Origin: Bacillus badius NBRC 15713
Lineage (GTDB): Bacteria; Bacillota; Bacilli; Bacillales; Domibacillaceae
Direction: 5' to 3'
DNA length: 64,000 nt
NCBI RefSeq assembly: GCF_001591605.1
Contig: NZ_BCVF01000004.1
Location: forward strand, 105,025-169,024
The stretch's first letter is position 1, and each line of letters starts with the position of its first letter. Positions 28,114 to 37,405 of this stretch are shown here, piece by piece. The translations under genes and the position numbers were made by a program. The notes below the pieces were generated by a model, which saw only the letters and a list, made by a program, of their open reading frames with translations, ran no database searches and was not told the DNA's origin.

Positions 28114-28185
28114 ATGTTAAAAAAGCTAAAGAAGAAGCTTGTCAAACAGTGGAGAGATATGCTCAGAAGAAAATCAATCGCATAA
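28114..28185 (+). CDS. Possible 23-residue basic amphipathic peptide
   Basis: Short frame rich in Lys, Leu and Arg (MLKKLKKKLVKQWRDMLRRK plus 3 residues), predicted as one amphipathic helix. GGAGTG lies 7 nt upstream of the ATG, and a GC hairpin AGCCCTTC / GAAGGGCT follows at 28199-28220. I do not recognise a family. The good ribosome site in a gap between convergent-free neighbours is the main support. Confidence 0.5.
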   Translation: MLKKLKKKLVKQWRDMLRRKSIA

Positions 28186-28287
28186 TAAAGAATGGTGTAG
28201 CCCTTCCTTTATGAAGGGCTGTCTTTGTGTATAAATATGATTACTTTCGTCTATTCCTATCTAAATGAAAGCAAGAATATGAAAAAC

Positions 28288-28316
28288 ATGAAAAAATAGC
28301 AAACATTCTTTATAAT
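28288..28316 (+). promoter_or_regulatory. Candidate promoter of rpoY-rnjA
   Basis: ATGAAA, 17 bp, TATAAT. The leader of about 105 nt begins with a perfect hairpin GACTGCCT / AGGCAGTC (28328-28346). Confidence 0.55.
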
Positions 28317-28426
28317 AAAGAAAAGCTGACTGCCTCCCAGGCAGTCCTAAACACAGGAGAGGAGCTGTCCCCTGATCCTTTCAGGTGCACAGTTTTGATA
28401 TATTAACCGGACAAGGAGAGAAACAA

Positions 28427-28636
28427 ATGATCTTTAAAGTGTACTATCAAGAAAGCAGAAGTGAAGTGACTATACGCGAAAACACGAAAGCCCTTTATGC
28501 AGAGGCGGCTTCGGAACGGGAAGTACGTCAGGCATTAAAAAACCGCCCTTATAACATTGAATACGTCCAAGCGATTGAAGGACCATATTTAGCTTACGAA
28601 CAACAATCGCCAAATTACCGATTGGAGAAGCTCTAA
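28427..28636 (+). CDS. rpoY: RNA polymerase epsilon subunit
   Basis: 69-residue Firmicute-specific small subunit of RNA polymerase (old name YkzG), Gp2-like fold. Same length as in B. subtilis and always just upstream of rnjA, as here (3 bp). ATG at 28427 with AAGGAGAG upstream. Confidence 0.93.
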   Translation: MIFKVYYQESRSEVTIRENTKALYAEAASEREVRQALKNRPYNIEYVQAIEGPYLAYEQQSPNYRLEKL

Positions 28637-28639
28637 CTT

Positions 28640-30307
28640 ATGAAAGCTGTTAAAAATGATCAAACAGCCGTTTTTGCCCTTGGCGGTTTGGGTGAAATCG
28701 GAAAAAACACCTATGCGGTACAATTCCAGGATGAAATTATCCTAATTGATGCCGGAATTAAATTCCCGGAAGATGAATTGCTCGGCATTGATTATGTCAT
28801 CCCAGACTACACGTACTTAGAGAAAAATGCCGATAAGATCAAAGGCTTATTTATCACTCATGGACACGAAGACCATATTGGCGGCATCCCTTATTTGCTC
28901 CGGCAAGTAAATGTACCAATCTATGGGGGAAAATTAGCCCTTGGCTTAATTAAAAACAAGCTGGAAGAGCATGGCCTGCTGCGCCAAACAAGGATGCATG
29001 AAATCCATGAAGATGACGTCATCAAATTCAGAAAAACATCTGTGACGTTCTTCCGTACCACTCATAGCATTCCAGACTCCTACGGTATTGTCGTTAAGAC
29101 TCCTTCGGGAAACATTGTACACACGGGTGACTTCAAATTCGACTTCACACCAGTCGGCGAGCCGGCGAACTTAACGAAAATGGCTGAGATCGGCAAAGAA
29201 GGAGTGCTTTGCCTCCTTTCCGACAGCACGAACAGCGAAGTGCCAAACTTCACAATGTCTGAGCGCCGGGTAGGCGAAAGCATTCAAGACATCTTTAGAA
29301 AAGTGGAAGGCCGTATCATTTTTGCGACGTTTGCATCTAATATCCACCGACTTCAGCAAGTCGTAGAGGCAGCTGTAGAAAACGGCCGAAAAGTAGCTGT
29401 ATTCGGGCGAAGCATGGAAGCAGCCATTAATATTGGACAAGATTTAGGTTATATTCGCTGTCCAAAAGATACGTTCGTTGATAATCAGCAGCTGAATCGT
29501 CTGCCGGCTCACCAAGTAACGATTCTTTGTACAGGAAGCCAAGGAGAACCGATGGCTGCTCTTTCCAGAATTGCCAATGGAACGCACCGGCAAATTCAGA
29601 TTCAGCCCGGCGACACAGTCGTTTTCTCTTCATCGCCGATCCCAGGCAATACGATCAGCGTTAACCGTACCATTAATTCTCTTTTCCGTGCGGGGGCTGA
29701 TGTCATCCATGGTTCACTGAGCAACATCCATACATCAGGCCACGGAAGCCAAGAAGAACAAAAATTGATGCTGCGCTTGATTAAACCTAAATTCTTCATG
29801 CCCATTCACGGAGAATACCGGATGCAAAAGATGCACGCTCAACTGGCTGTCGATTGCGGTGTTCCGGAAGATCACTGCTTTATTATGGACAACGGAGAAG
29901 TTCTGGCGCTTAGCAAAGACTCTGCCCAGCTTGCCGGCAAAATTCCTTCAGGCTCGGTTTATATTGACGGAAGCGGCATTGGCGACATCGGCAATATTGT
30001 TTTGCGCGACCGCCGCATTCTTTCCGAAGAAGGACTTGTGATTGTAGTTGTAAGCATCAATATGGAAACATATAAAGTGGAAGCAGGTCCTGACATTATT
30101 TCGCGCGGGTTTGTCTACATGCGCGAATCAGGCGATTTAATTTACGAGGCACAAAGCATGCTCAACAAGCATATTCACCGCATGCTCAGCCAGAAAACGA
30201 CCCAATGGTCAGAGATCAAAAATGAAATCATCGACACGCTTTCTCCGTTCCTGTATGAAAAAACAAAGCGTCGTCCAATGATCCTTCCAATTATCATGGA
30301 AGTATAA
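28640..30307 (+). CDS. rnjA: Ribonuclease J1
   Basis: 5'-3' exoribonuclease and endoribonuclease of the beta-CASP metallo-beta-lactamase family, involved in mRNA turnover and rRNA maturation. 555 residues as in B. subtilis: zinc motif HGHEDHIGG (about 74-82), HTGDFKFD, the beta-CASP motifs around [10 protein letters not shown] and CTGSQGEP, and HTSGHG. In B. subtilis SR1P acts through GapA on this enzyme, and an SR1P gene lies in this window. Confidence 0.97.
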   Translation: MKAVKNDQTAVFALGGLGEIGKNTYAVQFQDEIILIDAGIKFPEDELLGIDYVIPDYTYLEKNADKIKGLFITHGHEDHIGGIPYLLRQVNVPIYGGKLALGLIKNKLEEHGLLRQTRMHEIHEDDVIKFRKTSVTFFRTTHSIPDSYGIVVKTPSGNIVHTGDFKFDFTPVGEPANLTKMAEIGKEGVLCLLSDSTNSEVPNFTMSERRVGESIQDIFRKVEGRIIFATFASNIHRLQQVVEAAVENGRKVAVFGRSMEAAINIGQDLGYIRCPKDTFVDNQQLNRLPAHQVTILCTGSQGEPMAALSRIANGTHRQIQIQPGDTVVFSSSPIPGNTISVNRTINSLFRAGADVIHGSLSNIHTSGHGSQEEQKLMLRLIKPKFFMPIHGEYRMQKMHAQLAVDCGVPEDHCFIMDNGEVLALSKDSAQLAGKIPSGSVYIDGSGIGDIGNIVLRDRRILSEEGLVIVVVSINMETYKVEAGPDIISRGFVYMRESGDLIYEAQSMLNKHIHRMLSQKTTQWSEIKNEIIDTLSPFLYEKTKRRPMILPIIMEV

Positions 30308-30324
30308 CTCAATCAGTCTATGCA

Positions 30325-30365
30325 AGGGGCCGTCCCATCAACCTATTGAGGGACAGCCCCTTTTT
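30325..30365 (+). terminator. Terminator of rnjA
   Basis: GGGGCCGTCCC / GGGACAGCCCC with one mismatch and T5. Confidence 0.9.
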
Positions 30366-30512
30366 GATGTTGGCGGTTAGAGGTTGACGGGAAAATTGTC
30401 CAAGCAGAGGATTGAGAACCTTTTTGGGTGTTGTCAAGGGCAGCTGCCCATCTTCTTCAGGCTCACCTCCCGCTGCGAATGAAGATCATCCGTGCCCAAC
30501 CGCCAGTAAAAT

Positions 30513-30590
30513 AAAAAAGCTGCAGGTAAACTTCGATTTCTCTCGAAGTTTATCCACAGCCTGAAAGATCCAGCCTCGGGCTGGATCTTT
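30513..30590 (-). terminator. Double-hairpin terminator of ktrC
   Basis: Minus strand: hairpin AAAGATCCAGCC / GGCTGGATCTTT, then stem GCTGTGGATAAACTTCGA / TCGAAGTTTACCTGCAGC and T6. Same architecture and motif as the ylaH terminator. The DNA at 30366-30512 shows nothing else. Confidence 0.9.
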
Positions 30591-30595
30591 GAAAA

Positions 30596-31258
30596 TTAAG
30601 CGTTCATTACTTTTTGTTCAAAGCGGTTAATATCAGAATCTGCACCGATTACGATTAAGATATCCCCTTCTTCTATTTTTTCATCTGCTTGAGGAGAAAC
30701 AAGAATTTCCCTGCCTCTCTTAATGGCAACTATATTGATGCCATATCTCGCACGGATATCTAAATCAATTAATGAATTCCCTGCAAGCACTCTATTCGCT
30801 ACAATTTCCATAATCGAATGCTCATCAGACAGCTCTAAGTAATCCAGTACATTGTTAGAGATCATATTATGGGCAATTCTGCGCCCCATATCACGCTCCG
30901 GATGAACGACATGATCGGCGCCAATTTTTCTGAGCACTTTCTCATGGTAGTCATTTTGTGCTTTTGCCGTAACTTTTTTCACACCAATTTCCTTCAACAT
31001 TAAGGTTGTTAGAATACTGGATTGAATATCGTCCCCAATCGCTACAATTACATGGTCAAAATTGCGGATGCCCAGGCTTTTTAACACCGACTCATCGGTT
31101 GTATCGGCTACAACGGCATGTGAGGCAATAGCTGCAAATTCATTCACGCGGTCTTCATCGACATCGATCGCCATGACTTCCATCCCTTGCTCCGAAAGCG
31201 CGCGGCATATACTGCCGCCGAAACGACCAAGCCCTATTACCACAAACTCTTTTTTCAC
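30596..31258 (-). CDS. ktrC: Potassium uptake regulatory subunit KtrC (RCK protein)
   Basis: Cytosolic octameric ring that gates a KtrB/KtrD potassium channel. 220 residues: RCK_N Rossmann domain with GLGRFGGSI and an acidic end of beta 2 (AIDVDED) for ATP/ADP or NAD(H), and a C-terminal RCK_C domain (about 135-220), the c-di-AMP site in homologs. GTG start at 31258 with GGAGG 7 nt upstream; the overlapping ATG runs straight into TGA. Confidence 0.95.
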   Translation of the reverse strand: MKKEFVVIGLGRFGGSICRALSEQGMEVMAIDVDEDRVNEFAAIASHAVVADTTDESVLKSLGIRNFDHVIVAIGDDIQSSILTTLMLKEIGVKKVTAKAQNDYHEKVLRKIGADHVVHPERDMGRRIAHNMISNNVLDYLELSDEHSIMEIVANRVLAGNSLIDLDIRARYGINIVAIKRGREILVSPQADEKIEEGDILIVIGADSDINRFEQKVMNA

Positions 31259-31336
31259 ATGAATTCCTCCACTAGTTCATCGAAGTTCATTACTTGATCA
31301 TTCTATCATAGAAGACCAGGCTGTACGATAGTCTGC

Positions 31337-32356
31337 TTACTGTTTTTTTCCTTTTACATAATCGGCATCGAACAAAAAGAGCTTCATCAGCAAATACAAG
31401 GAAGGAACGAGCAGCAGCAATCCCAGCACAAAGACTATAACAAGAGCCACGGCCATCGTTTCATTCGTGACGCTTTCATGCAAAACCACATGCGGATACA
31501 AAATGTAAGGCAAGTGGGAGGCACCGTAGCCGAAGAAGGCGAAGAAAAATTGCAGCATAACGAATATAAACGCAGTTCCAAAATTTCTTTTCAAATAAAT
31601 CAAATAAGAAGCGATCATAAAGCAAATAAGTGATAGGGCAAACATCCACCAATATTCGCTGACAGCCTTGTTAAAGTGGACAGGGTTATGCTCGCGCAGT
31701 GAAACAAACACTAAAAGGCTGGCAATGATTGTCGGCGGGCTCCACAACAAAGCGAATTTGCGCAAAATCGCCCTCGCTCCCCTATCGTTAGCCCGATCAG
31801 CATAGTACGTTAAAAACGCCGCACTAATAAATAAAACGGACACGATAGATAAAGCAACTACACTCCAGGAATAGGGGCTCGCAAACAATTCTTTCGCAAG
31901 AAACACAACTTTGTCGTTTTCCACTTTTAAAAATCCGCCTTCAGAAATGGTCAGCGCAGTAGACAGCGAAGCCGGAATCAGCAGCCCCGTCGCCCCGTAC
32001 AAAAATAAATAAACCGTGCTGTTGCGGGAACCGTAATTATTAAACGCATAAAATGACCCGCGAATCGCCAGCAAAATAATGGCGATGCTGCCAGGAATCA
32101 GCAGTGCGGTTCCAAAATAGTAAGCCGTGCTTGGAAAAAAGCCGACAATTCCTACAAAGAAAAACACAAAGAAAACATTTGTTACTTCCCAAACCGGCGA
32201 TAGGTATCTGGAAATTAAATCATTAATTAAATGATCTTTCTTTGTGATTTTTCCGTAATAAGCGAAAAAGCCGGCACCGAAATCAATGGACGCAACGATC
32301 AAATAGCCGTATAAAAATGTCCATAGAACCGTAATGCCGAGAAGTTCTAAATTCAT
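31337..32356 (-). CDS. cydB: Cytochrome bd-type oxidase subunit II
   Basis: 339-residue integral membrane protein with about nine hydrophobic segments; YthB/CydB-like. It pairs with the subunit I gene 23 bp upstream to form a second quinol oxidase. It resembles the ythAB pair of B. subtilis more than cydAB, so the symbol is tentative. ATG at 32356 with AGGAGG 9 nt upstream; the ATG at 32365 touches that site. Confidence 0.88.
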   Translation of the reverse strand: MNLELLGITVLWTFLYGYLIVASIDFGAGFFAYYGKITKKDHLINDLISRYLSPVWEVTNVFFVFFFVGIVGFFPSTAYYFGTALLIPGSIAIILLAIRGSFYAFNNYGSRNSTVYLFLYGATGLLIPASLSTALTISEGGFLKVENDKVVFLAKELFASPYSWSVVALSIVSVLFISAAFLTYYADRANDRGARAILRKFALLWSPPTIIASLLVFVSLREHNPVHFNKAVSEYWWMFALSLICFMIASYLIYLKRNFGTAFIFVMLQFFFAFFGYGASHLPYILYPHVVLHESVTNETMAVALVIVFVLGLLLLVPSLYLLMKLFLFDADYVKGKKQ

Positions 32357-32379
32357 TTCTCTCATCCTCCTCTACATAA

Positions 32380-33711
32380 TCAAAGGTTCGGGAAGCGCTG
32401 TTCCAGTTCAGCTTCTGCCGGCGTATTTTTAAACATGCGAATCAATACAAAGACGCAAATCACTCCGAGCACCAGATAAAGAAGAGCAAACAAGATAAAC
32501 GTGAGCCCGACACCGTCACCTGTAGTGGCGGCCTCTGACACTTTCATATACCCTCTCAATATCCATGGCTGGCGTCCTACTTCAGCGTAAATCCAGCCAA
32601 ATTCAATCGCCAGCATCGCCAGCGGGCCGGACGCAACAATCATCCACAGCAATGGCTTATTCAGCTGATTAAACCGTTTGATTTTGTCCAGTAAAATGTA
32701 GATACCGGAAACGGCAAGAACGAAAAAGCCGATGGACACCATAAGGTCAAACATGTAATGTACCCACAGCGGCGGCCGCTCATCTTCCGGAAATTCGTTC
32801 AGACCAATCACCTTCGTATCGAACGAGTTACCGGCTAAAAAGCTTAAAAACTTCGGCAACCGGATTTCATATTTGATTTCGTTATTTTCGTCCAGCGTGC
32901 CGAATAAGATCAAGTCAGCCCCTTCTTCTGTTTCAAAATGCCACTCGGCAGCGGCCAGTTTTTCCGGCTGCACTTCAGCCAGGAACTTGGCGGATACATC
33001 CCCTGCCACTGCAGTAAGGATCGAAAAAATAAAGGTGCAAATCATCGTCAGGCGCAAGGCCTTTCTCTCATATTCACTCCGCTTCCCTCTAATAATAGCG
33101 AAGGCGGCTATAGCAGCGAGCACAGCAGCGGCAGTCATATAAGATGTCGTTAATACGTGAAAAACCTTCGAAGGGGTAGCCGGGTTGAACATAGCAGCTA
33201 TCGGATCAATATTTACCGCTTTTCCGCCTTCCAGGTCAAATCCTTGCGGTGTATTCATGAAAGAGTTGACAGTTGTAATAAACAAAGCGGAGGCGGAAGA
33301 CCCAATCATTACCGGAATGGTCAACAGCCAATGCGTCATTCGATTTTTAAACCGGTCCCAAGTATATAAATATATACCGAGAAAAATAGCTTCAAAGAAA
33401 AAAGCAAAGGTTTCCATAAATAAAGGCAGGGCAATCACTTGGCCGGCTACCTCCATAAAGCTCGGCCAAAGAAGCGAGAGCTGAAGGCCAATGGCCGTTC
33501 CTGTCACCACACCAACCGCTACCGTAATCGTAAAGCCGCGCGCCCAGCGTCGCGCCAACAATAGATAATAAGGGTCATTTCTTTTAATGCCTATGAATTC
33601 GGCGATAGAAATCATAATAGGGACCCCTACGCCGATGGTAGCGAAAATAATATGAAATGCCAATGTCATTGAAGTCAGCATTCGGCTGAGCATGACACTA
33701 TCCAGTTCCAT
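32380..33711 (-). CDS. cydA: Cytochrome bd-type oxidase subunit I
   Basis: Binds hemes b and d/b and oxidises quinol to reduce O2 to water. 443 residues; N-terminal His (SMTLAFHIIFA, heme ligand), the GRQPW motif in AEVGRQPWILRG, and a short Q-loop as in the YthA and cyanide-insensitive-oxidase-like group. Start ATG 33711 with GGGGAGG upstream; the frame extends to 33765 without a ribosome site. No ctaCD-like heme-copper residues. Confidence 0.9.
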   Translation of the reverse strand: MELDSVMLSRMLTSMTLAFHIIFATIGVGVPIMISIAEFIGIKRNDPYYLLLARRWARGFTITVAVGVVTGTAIGLQLSLLWPSFMEVAGQVIALPLFMETFAFFFEAIFLGIYLYTWDRFKNRMTHWLLTIPVMIGSSASALFITTVNSFMNTPQGFDLEGGKAVNIDPIAAMFNPATPSKVFHVLTTSYMTAAAVLAAIAAFAIIRGKRSEYERKALRLTMICTFIFSILTAVAGDVSAKFLAEVQPEKLAAAEWHFETEEGADLILFGTLDENNEIKYEIRLPKFLSFLAGNSFDTKVIGLNEFPEDERPPLWVHYMFDLMVSIGFFVLAVSGIYILLDKIKRFNQLNKPLLWMIVASGPLAMLAIEFGWIYAEVGRQPWILRGYMKVSEAATTGDGVGLTFILFALLYLVLGVICVFVLIRMFKNTPAEAELEQRFPNL

Positions 33712-33838
33712 AAAGAGACCTCCCCAATTTTTTAGTATTGAATATATTTTGCCTGTTCTCTCCATTCTAAACGTCCGCTATGAGGAAAGAAAGAAAGCTT
33801 CTTGAAGATTTTGTGACTTTTTTCACAAACTCTCTTTA

Positions 33839-33869
33839 ATAAAAAACCAGCTCATCGGCTGGCTTTTTT
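33839..33869 (-). terminator. Terminator of ykuV
   Basis: Minus-strand hairpin AGCCAGC / GCTGGTT with a T6 tail. Confidence 0.85.
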
Positions 33870-33873
33870 ATAA

Positions 33874-34329
33874 TTAAGCTTCTTTTTCCATTTCATCTAG
33901 AACACGGTTCACGCGTTTCTCAAGCATCTTCATTCCGCTTCCTCCTGCTTGGAAATGGCGAAGGTTGCCGTCTTTATCAAACACATAATAAGCAGGAACG
34001 TATTGGTTTTCAAACGCTTCTGTCAATTTGTGCTCACTGTCTACAAAAATCGGCTGTGTAATGCCATGTTCTTCAGCCACGGCTTTAATTTTTTCAAGGT
34101 CCAGATCATCCTCAGAACGAGGCATATGCACAGCGACTACGTTCAGCTTATCACTGTATTCGTCGCGGAATTCATTTACTTTCGGCATAGCTTCTTTACA
34201 TAAATGGCAGCTGATTGACCAGAAATGAATCAATGTTGGTTTTTCGCCCACCAACTCAGATTTCGTCACTTCGCCATTCAACCAGGCAGTAGCTCCTTCT
34301 AATTCTGGCATTGGTTCTCTTAACTTCAT
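33874..34329 (-). CDS. ykuV: Thiol-disulfide oxidoreductase YkuV (TlpA-like)
   Basis: 151-residue thioredoxin-fold protein, very close to B. subtilis YkuV. The active site is CHLC (in FWSISCHLCKEAMP), with a cis-Pro at YVPAYYVFD. No signal peptide, so cytoplasmic. It lies downstream of the peroxiredoxin gene ykuU and probably reduces it. Confidence 0.95.
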   Translation of the reverse strand: MKLREPMPELEGATAWLNGEVTKSELVGEKPTLIHFWSISCHLCKEAMPKVNEFRDEYSDKLNVVAVHMPRSEDDLDLEKIKAVAEEHGITQPIFVDSEHKLTEAFENQYVPAYYVFDKDGNLRHFQAGGSGMKMLEKRVNRVLDEMEKEA

Positions 34330-34354
34330 TAAAAACAGCCTCCCTTGTTATTTC

Positions 34355-34387
34355 CAAAAAAGGCCTAACAAAATCAGTTAGGCCTGT
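34355..34387 (-). terminator. Terminator between ykuU and ykuV
   Basis: Minus-strand hairpin AGGCCTAAC / GTTAGGCCT with a TTTTTT tail, ending 26 bp before ykuV; would limit ykuV to readthrough from ykuU. Confidence 0.85.
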
Positions 34388-34419
34388 ACAATTTATTACT
34401 TTCAATTGTGTAAGATCTC

Positions 34420-34962
34420 TTACAGAGTTTTTTGACCTGGCTTCCAGTTTGCAGGGCAAAGTCCGCCTGTTTGAAGCGCTTGAAGCACGCGAAGAGTTTC
34501 ATCTACGTCACGGCCAATGTTGTTATGGTTTACTACTTGGTATTGAAGTTCGCCTTCTGGGTTAATGATGAACAAGCCGCGAAGCGCCACGCCTTCTTCT
34601 TCAATTAACACGCCGTAGTCGCGAGACACAATATGGTTTGTGTCAGCAGCTAATGGATATTTAAGATCGCCAAGTCCGTTGTCTTTGCGGTCTGTATTGA
34701 TCCATGCTAAGTGAGTATGGATTGTGTCTGTAGATACACCAATTACTTCGGCATCTAAATCTTCGAACTCATCATAGCGGTCAGATAAGGCAGTGATTTC
34801 TGTTGGGCATACGAAAGTAAAGTCCATTGGATAGAAGAACAATACTGTCCATTTGCCGTTTTTCATGTTTTCTTCAAGACTTACTTTTCCAAACTCCTTG
34901 TTTGCCAATACTGCGTCCATTTCAAAACGTGGAGCTTGTTTTCCTACCATGCGTTCTGCCAT
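34420..34962 (-). CDS. ykuU: 2-Cys peroxiredoxin (AhpC/TSA family) YkuU
   Basis: Reduces hydrogen peroxide and organic peroxides. 180 residues; peroxidatic Cys in DFTFVCPTE and resolving Cys in GGLCPANWK near the C-terminus. Also called AhpA in B. subtilis. Start ATG 34962 with GGAGGG upstream; the frame is open to 35022. It has its own sigma-A promoter with a PerR-like box. Confidence 0.95.
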   Translation of the reverse strand: MAERMVGKQAPRFEMDAVLANKEFGKVSLEENMKNGKWTVLFFYPMDFTFVCPTEITALSDRYDEFEDLDAEVIGVSTDTIHTHLAWINTDRKDNGLGDLKYPLAADTNHIVSRDYGVLIEEEGVALRGLFIINPEGELQYQVVNHNNIGRDVDETLRVLQALQTGGLCPANWKPGQKTL

Positions 34963-35045
34963 TAGTAAAATCCCTCCAAAATAGAATTCTTTATAAATGA
35001 GAAAGTAAAAGAGTATTCTCAATTACTTTCCTTATCACACTTATT

Positions 35046-35096
35046 ATTATAAAAGATATAAGTATTTACGTCAACTATTGTTTATAATAATTTTAA
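35046..35096 (-). promoter_or_regulatory. ykuU promoter and PerR-like box
   Basis: Minus strand TTGACG (35069-35074), 17-bp spacer, perfect TATAAT (35046-35051). Upstream, at 35082-35096, TTATAATAATTTTAA on the plus strand matches the PerR consensus TTATAATnATTATAA with one mismatch. The AT-rich context weakens the operator claim. The rest of the 324-bp gap (35100-35286) holds no recognisable feature. Confidence 0.6.
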
Positions 35097-35286
35097 AAAA
35101 GAAATAAGTATAAACGATAAGCAGACAAGCTCAAAAACACCCTTTACTGTTATTCCCTGATGGTATTTTTTTAAACGGCATCATTTATACCCAGTGTAAC
35201 ATGATCTTGCCTTCCAACCAAATAATAACCTTTACAGCTATCATAAGGAAAGCGAAGCCTATCCCGTTGTTGCTTATCCGCTCCAG

Positions 35287-36411
35287 CTAGAAAGAAAGCG
35301 ATTGGAAATACTTTGATACTGCTTGGATCCCCACTTCAATTGCCTTTTCATCCGGATTCATCTTTGCATGATGCAAACCATAATCAGAACCTACTCCCAG
35401 CCAAAACATCAGCCCGGGAATTTCCTTCAGCATATAACCGAAATCTTCTCCTGTCATAGCCTCCTTGCATACGACAAGCTCAATGTCTTCCTGGCTCTTC
35501 ATAAACGAAATAAACCGCTCCGTGACAGCAGGATCATTGTCCACCTGATAATAATTGCAGCCATAATCAATAGCGGCTGTACATTCAAAGCCTATTTCAA
35601 TTCCCTGCACAAGGGCTTCAATCCGTTTCTTCACCTTTTGCATCGATTCTGCCGATAAAGTGCGGATCGTTCCCTCGATCCGGGCGGTTTCAGCAATAAT
35701 ATTTTGAACTGTCCCTCCCGTCAGCTTGCCAATCGTTACCACTGCACTGTCAAGCGGGTTGACATTTCTTGAGACGACTGTTTGCAGCTGAGTAATTAAG
35801 TGGGCGGCTGCCACGACCATATCCTTCGTTTCATGCGGAAAGGCAGCGTGACCCCCTTTTCCAGTTAAATCGATGAACAATTCTGATGTGTTGGCAAACA
35901 ACAACCCCGGCTTGGTCGCAATCGTTCCGGCTGGATATTCGGGAGCCACATGAAGAGCATATATTTCATCGGGCATCCACTCTTTCATCTCTTCACTTGC
36001 TATCATCGGTTCTGCACCGCCGGGACCTTCTTCAGCCGGCTGGAATAGAAACAGCAAGTCTGGATCAATCGGATGATGAACGAAATGAGTGAGAACTCCT
36101 AAGGCAATGCTCATATGTACATCATGCCCGCAAGCATGCATCATGCCTGGGCGGGAAGAGCGGAACGGTACACCTGTCTGTTCTTCAATCGGCAGTCCGT
36201 CCATGTCTGCCCGGTATCCGATTGTCCGCTGTCCTGTTTTCCCTTTGACCTTGACTAGCACACCCGTTTTCCATGTTTTCACCTCCAGCCGTTCCTTGGG
36301 AAGCGTGTGTATATACTGAAGGATATATTCTTGCGTCTTATGTTCCTTAAACCCCAGCTCCGGAATTTGATGAAGATCTCTTCTTATCGTTACAAACGGA
36401 CTTTGTGCCAT
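35287..36411 (-). CDS. dapL: N-acetyldiaminopimelate deacetylase
   Basis: Lysine/DAP pathway, acetylated branch: N-acetyl-LL-DAP to LL-DAP plus acetate. 374 residues of the M20D amidohydrolase family (YkuR): metal motifs ACGHDVHM and EEGPGG, the HAAFPH dimerisation-domain His, and MTGEDFGYM. The ATG at 36411 with a GAG-type site upstream gives the same length as B. subtilis YkuR. Confidence 0.95.
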   Translation of the reverse strand: MAQSPFVTIRRDLHQIPELGFKEHKTQEYILQYIHTLPKERLEVKTWKTGVLVKVKGKTGQRTIGYRADMDGLPIEEQTGVPFRSSRPGMMHACGHDVHMSIALGVLTHFVHHPIDPDLLFLFQPAEEGPGGAEPMIASEEMKEWMPDEIYALHVAPEYPAGTIATKPGLLFANTSELFIDLTGKGGHAAFPHETKDMVVAAAHLITQLQTVVSRNVNPLDSAVVTIGKLTGGTVQNIIAETARIEGTIRTLSAESMQKVKKRIEALVQGIEIGFECTAAIDYGCNYYQVDNDPAVTERFISFMKSQEDIELVVCKEAMTGEDFGYMLKEIPGLMFWLGVGSDYGLHHAKMNPDEKAIEVGIQAVSKYFQSLSF

Positions 36412-36430
36412 TCTTTTCACTCGCTTTCTT

Positions 36431-36463
36431 TAAAAAGAAGCACGGGCAAACAGCCCGTGCTTC
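36431..36463 (-). terminator. Terminator between dapH and dapL
   Basis: Minus strand GAAGCACGGGC / GCCCGTGCTTC, 5-nt loop, T5. It separates two genes of one pathway, so it may be partial. Confidence 0.88.
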
Positions 36464-36574
36464 AAGTTGTTGACAAATGTCGTTTATCTGCGATGCTCAT
36501 TACTTTCTACAGCCGTTCCTCACCAAGCCTCTCTCTTTTCTTAACGAAATCCGGCCTTCGCAGACACAGGCAGT

Positions 36575-37285
36575 TTACAGCTTGCGCAATTCCTGCATAA
36601 TTTCCGTTTTTGACTTTGTTTTGTCATCAATTTCCTTAATCACTCTTGCTGGTGCACCAGCAGCAACTGAAAATGGCGGCACATCTTTCGTTACGATAGC
36701 TCCGGCTGCCACGACAGACCCTTTTCCGATTCTTACTCCTTCAAGCACCACAGCATTGGCACCGATTAATACATCGTCCTCAAGCACCACCGGTTGGGCA
36801 GAAGGCGGCTCAATCACTCCAGCCAATACAGCGCCAGCACCGACATGACAGTTTTTCCCGACTGTAGCACGTCCGCCAAGCACTGCATTCATATCAATCA
36901 TAGTGCCTTCGCCAATGACGGAACCGATATTGATGGAAGCGCCCATCATAATAACCGCATTATCGCCAATTTCGACTTGGTCGCGAATGATAGCGCCCGG
37001 CTCAATACGCGCTTTGATTCCTTTTAAATCGAGCAACGGAATCGCAGAATTGCGTCGATCATTTTCCACAACGTAGTCTTCAACCTTTGCTTCATTTTGC
37101 TTAATGGCTTCAGAAATTTCTGACCACTCGCCAAAAACTACACCCGAACGGCCTTCAATAAAGGTTTTCGCAGAAGGGCCGAAGTCAATGCCTTCTAATT
37201 CGCCTTTCACATATACCTTCACCGGCGTAGATTTGGTGCTGTTGCTGATAAAAGAAATAATTTCATGTGCATCCATCATTTTCAT
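36575..37285 (-). CDS. dapH: Tetrahydrodipicolinate N-acetyltransferase
   Basis: First step of the acetylated DAP branch, using acetyl-CoA. 236 residues, the same as B. subtilis YkuQ: N-terminal DapH domain (1-80) and a left-handed beta-helix of hexapeptide repeats from [20 protein letters not shown] to [18 protein letters not shown] with TAGGAGGA upstream. Confidence 0.97.
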   Translation of the reverse strand: MKMMDAHEIISFISNSTKSTPVKVYVKGELEGIDFGPSAKTFIEGRSGVVFGEWSEISEAIKQNEAKVEDYVVENDRRNSAIPLLDLKGIKARIEPGAIIRDQVEIGDNAVIMMGASINIGSVIGEGTMIDMNAVLGGRATVGKNCHVGAGAVLAGVIEPPSAQPVVLEDDVLIGANAVVLEGVRIGKGSVVAAGAIVTKDVPPFSVAAGAPARVIKEIDDKTKSKTEIMQELRKL

Positions 37286-37405
37286 GCTATGTAATCCTCC
37301 TATTAGTCATATGTATTGCGAAAAAAACTGAAAATGGCTCCGCATTTCTTCTTAATTTATCAGAGTAAAGAAAATTTCACAAGACTATTTTTGCGTGCGC
37401 TTTCT

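Noticed and set aside
30550..30558. Perfect DnaA box TTATCCACA
   Set aside because: It is a single box inside the stem of the ktrC terminator and is explained by the recurrent terminator motif; no cluster or AT-rich unwinding region is nearby.
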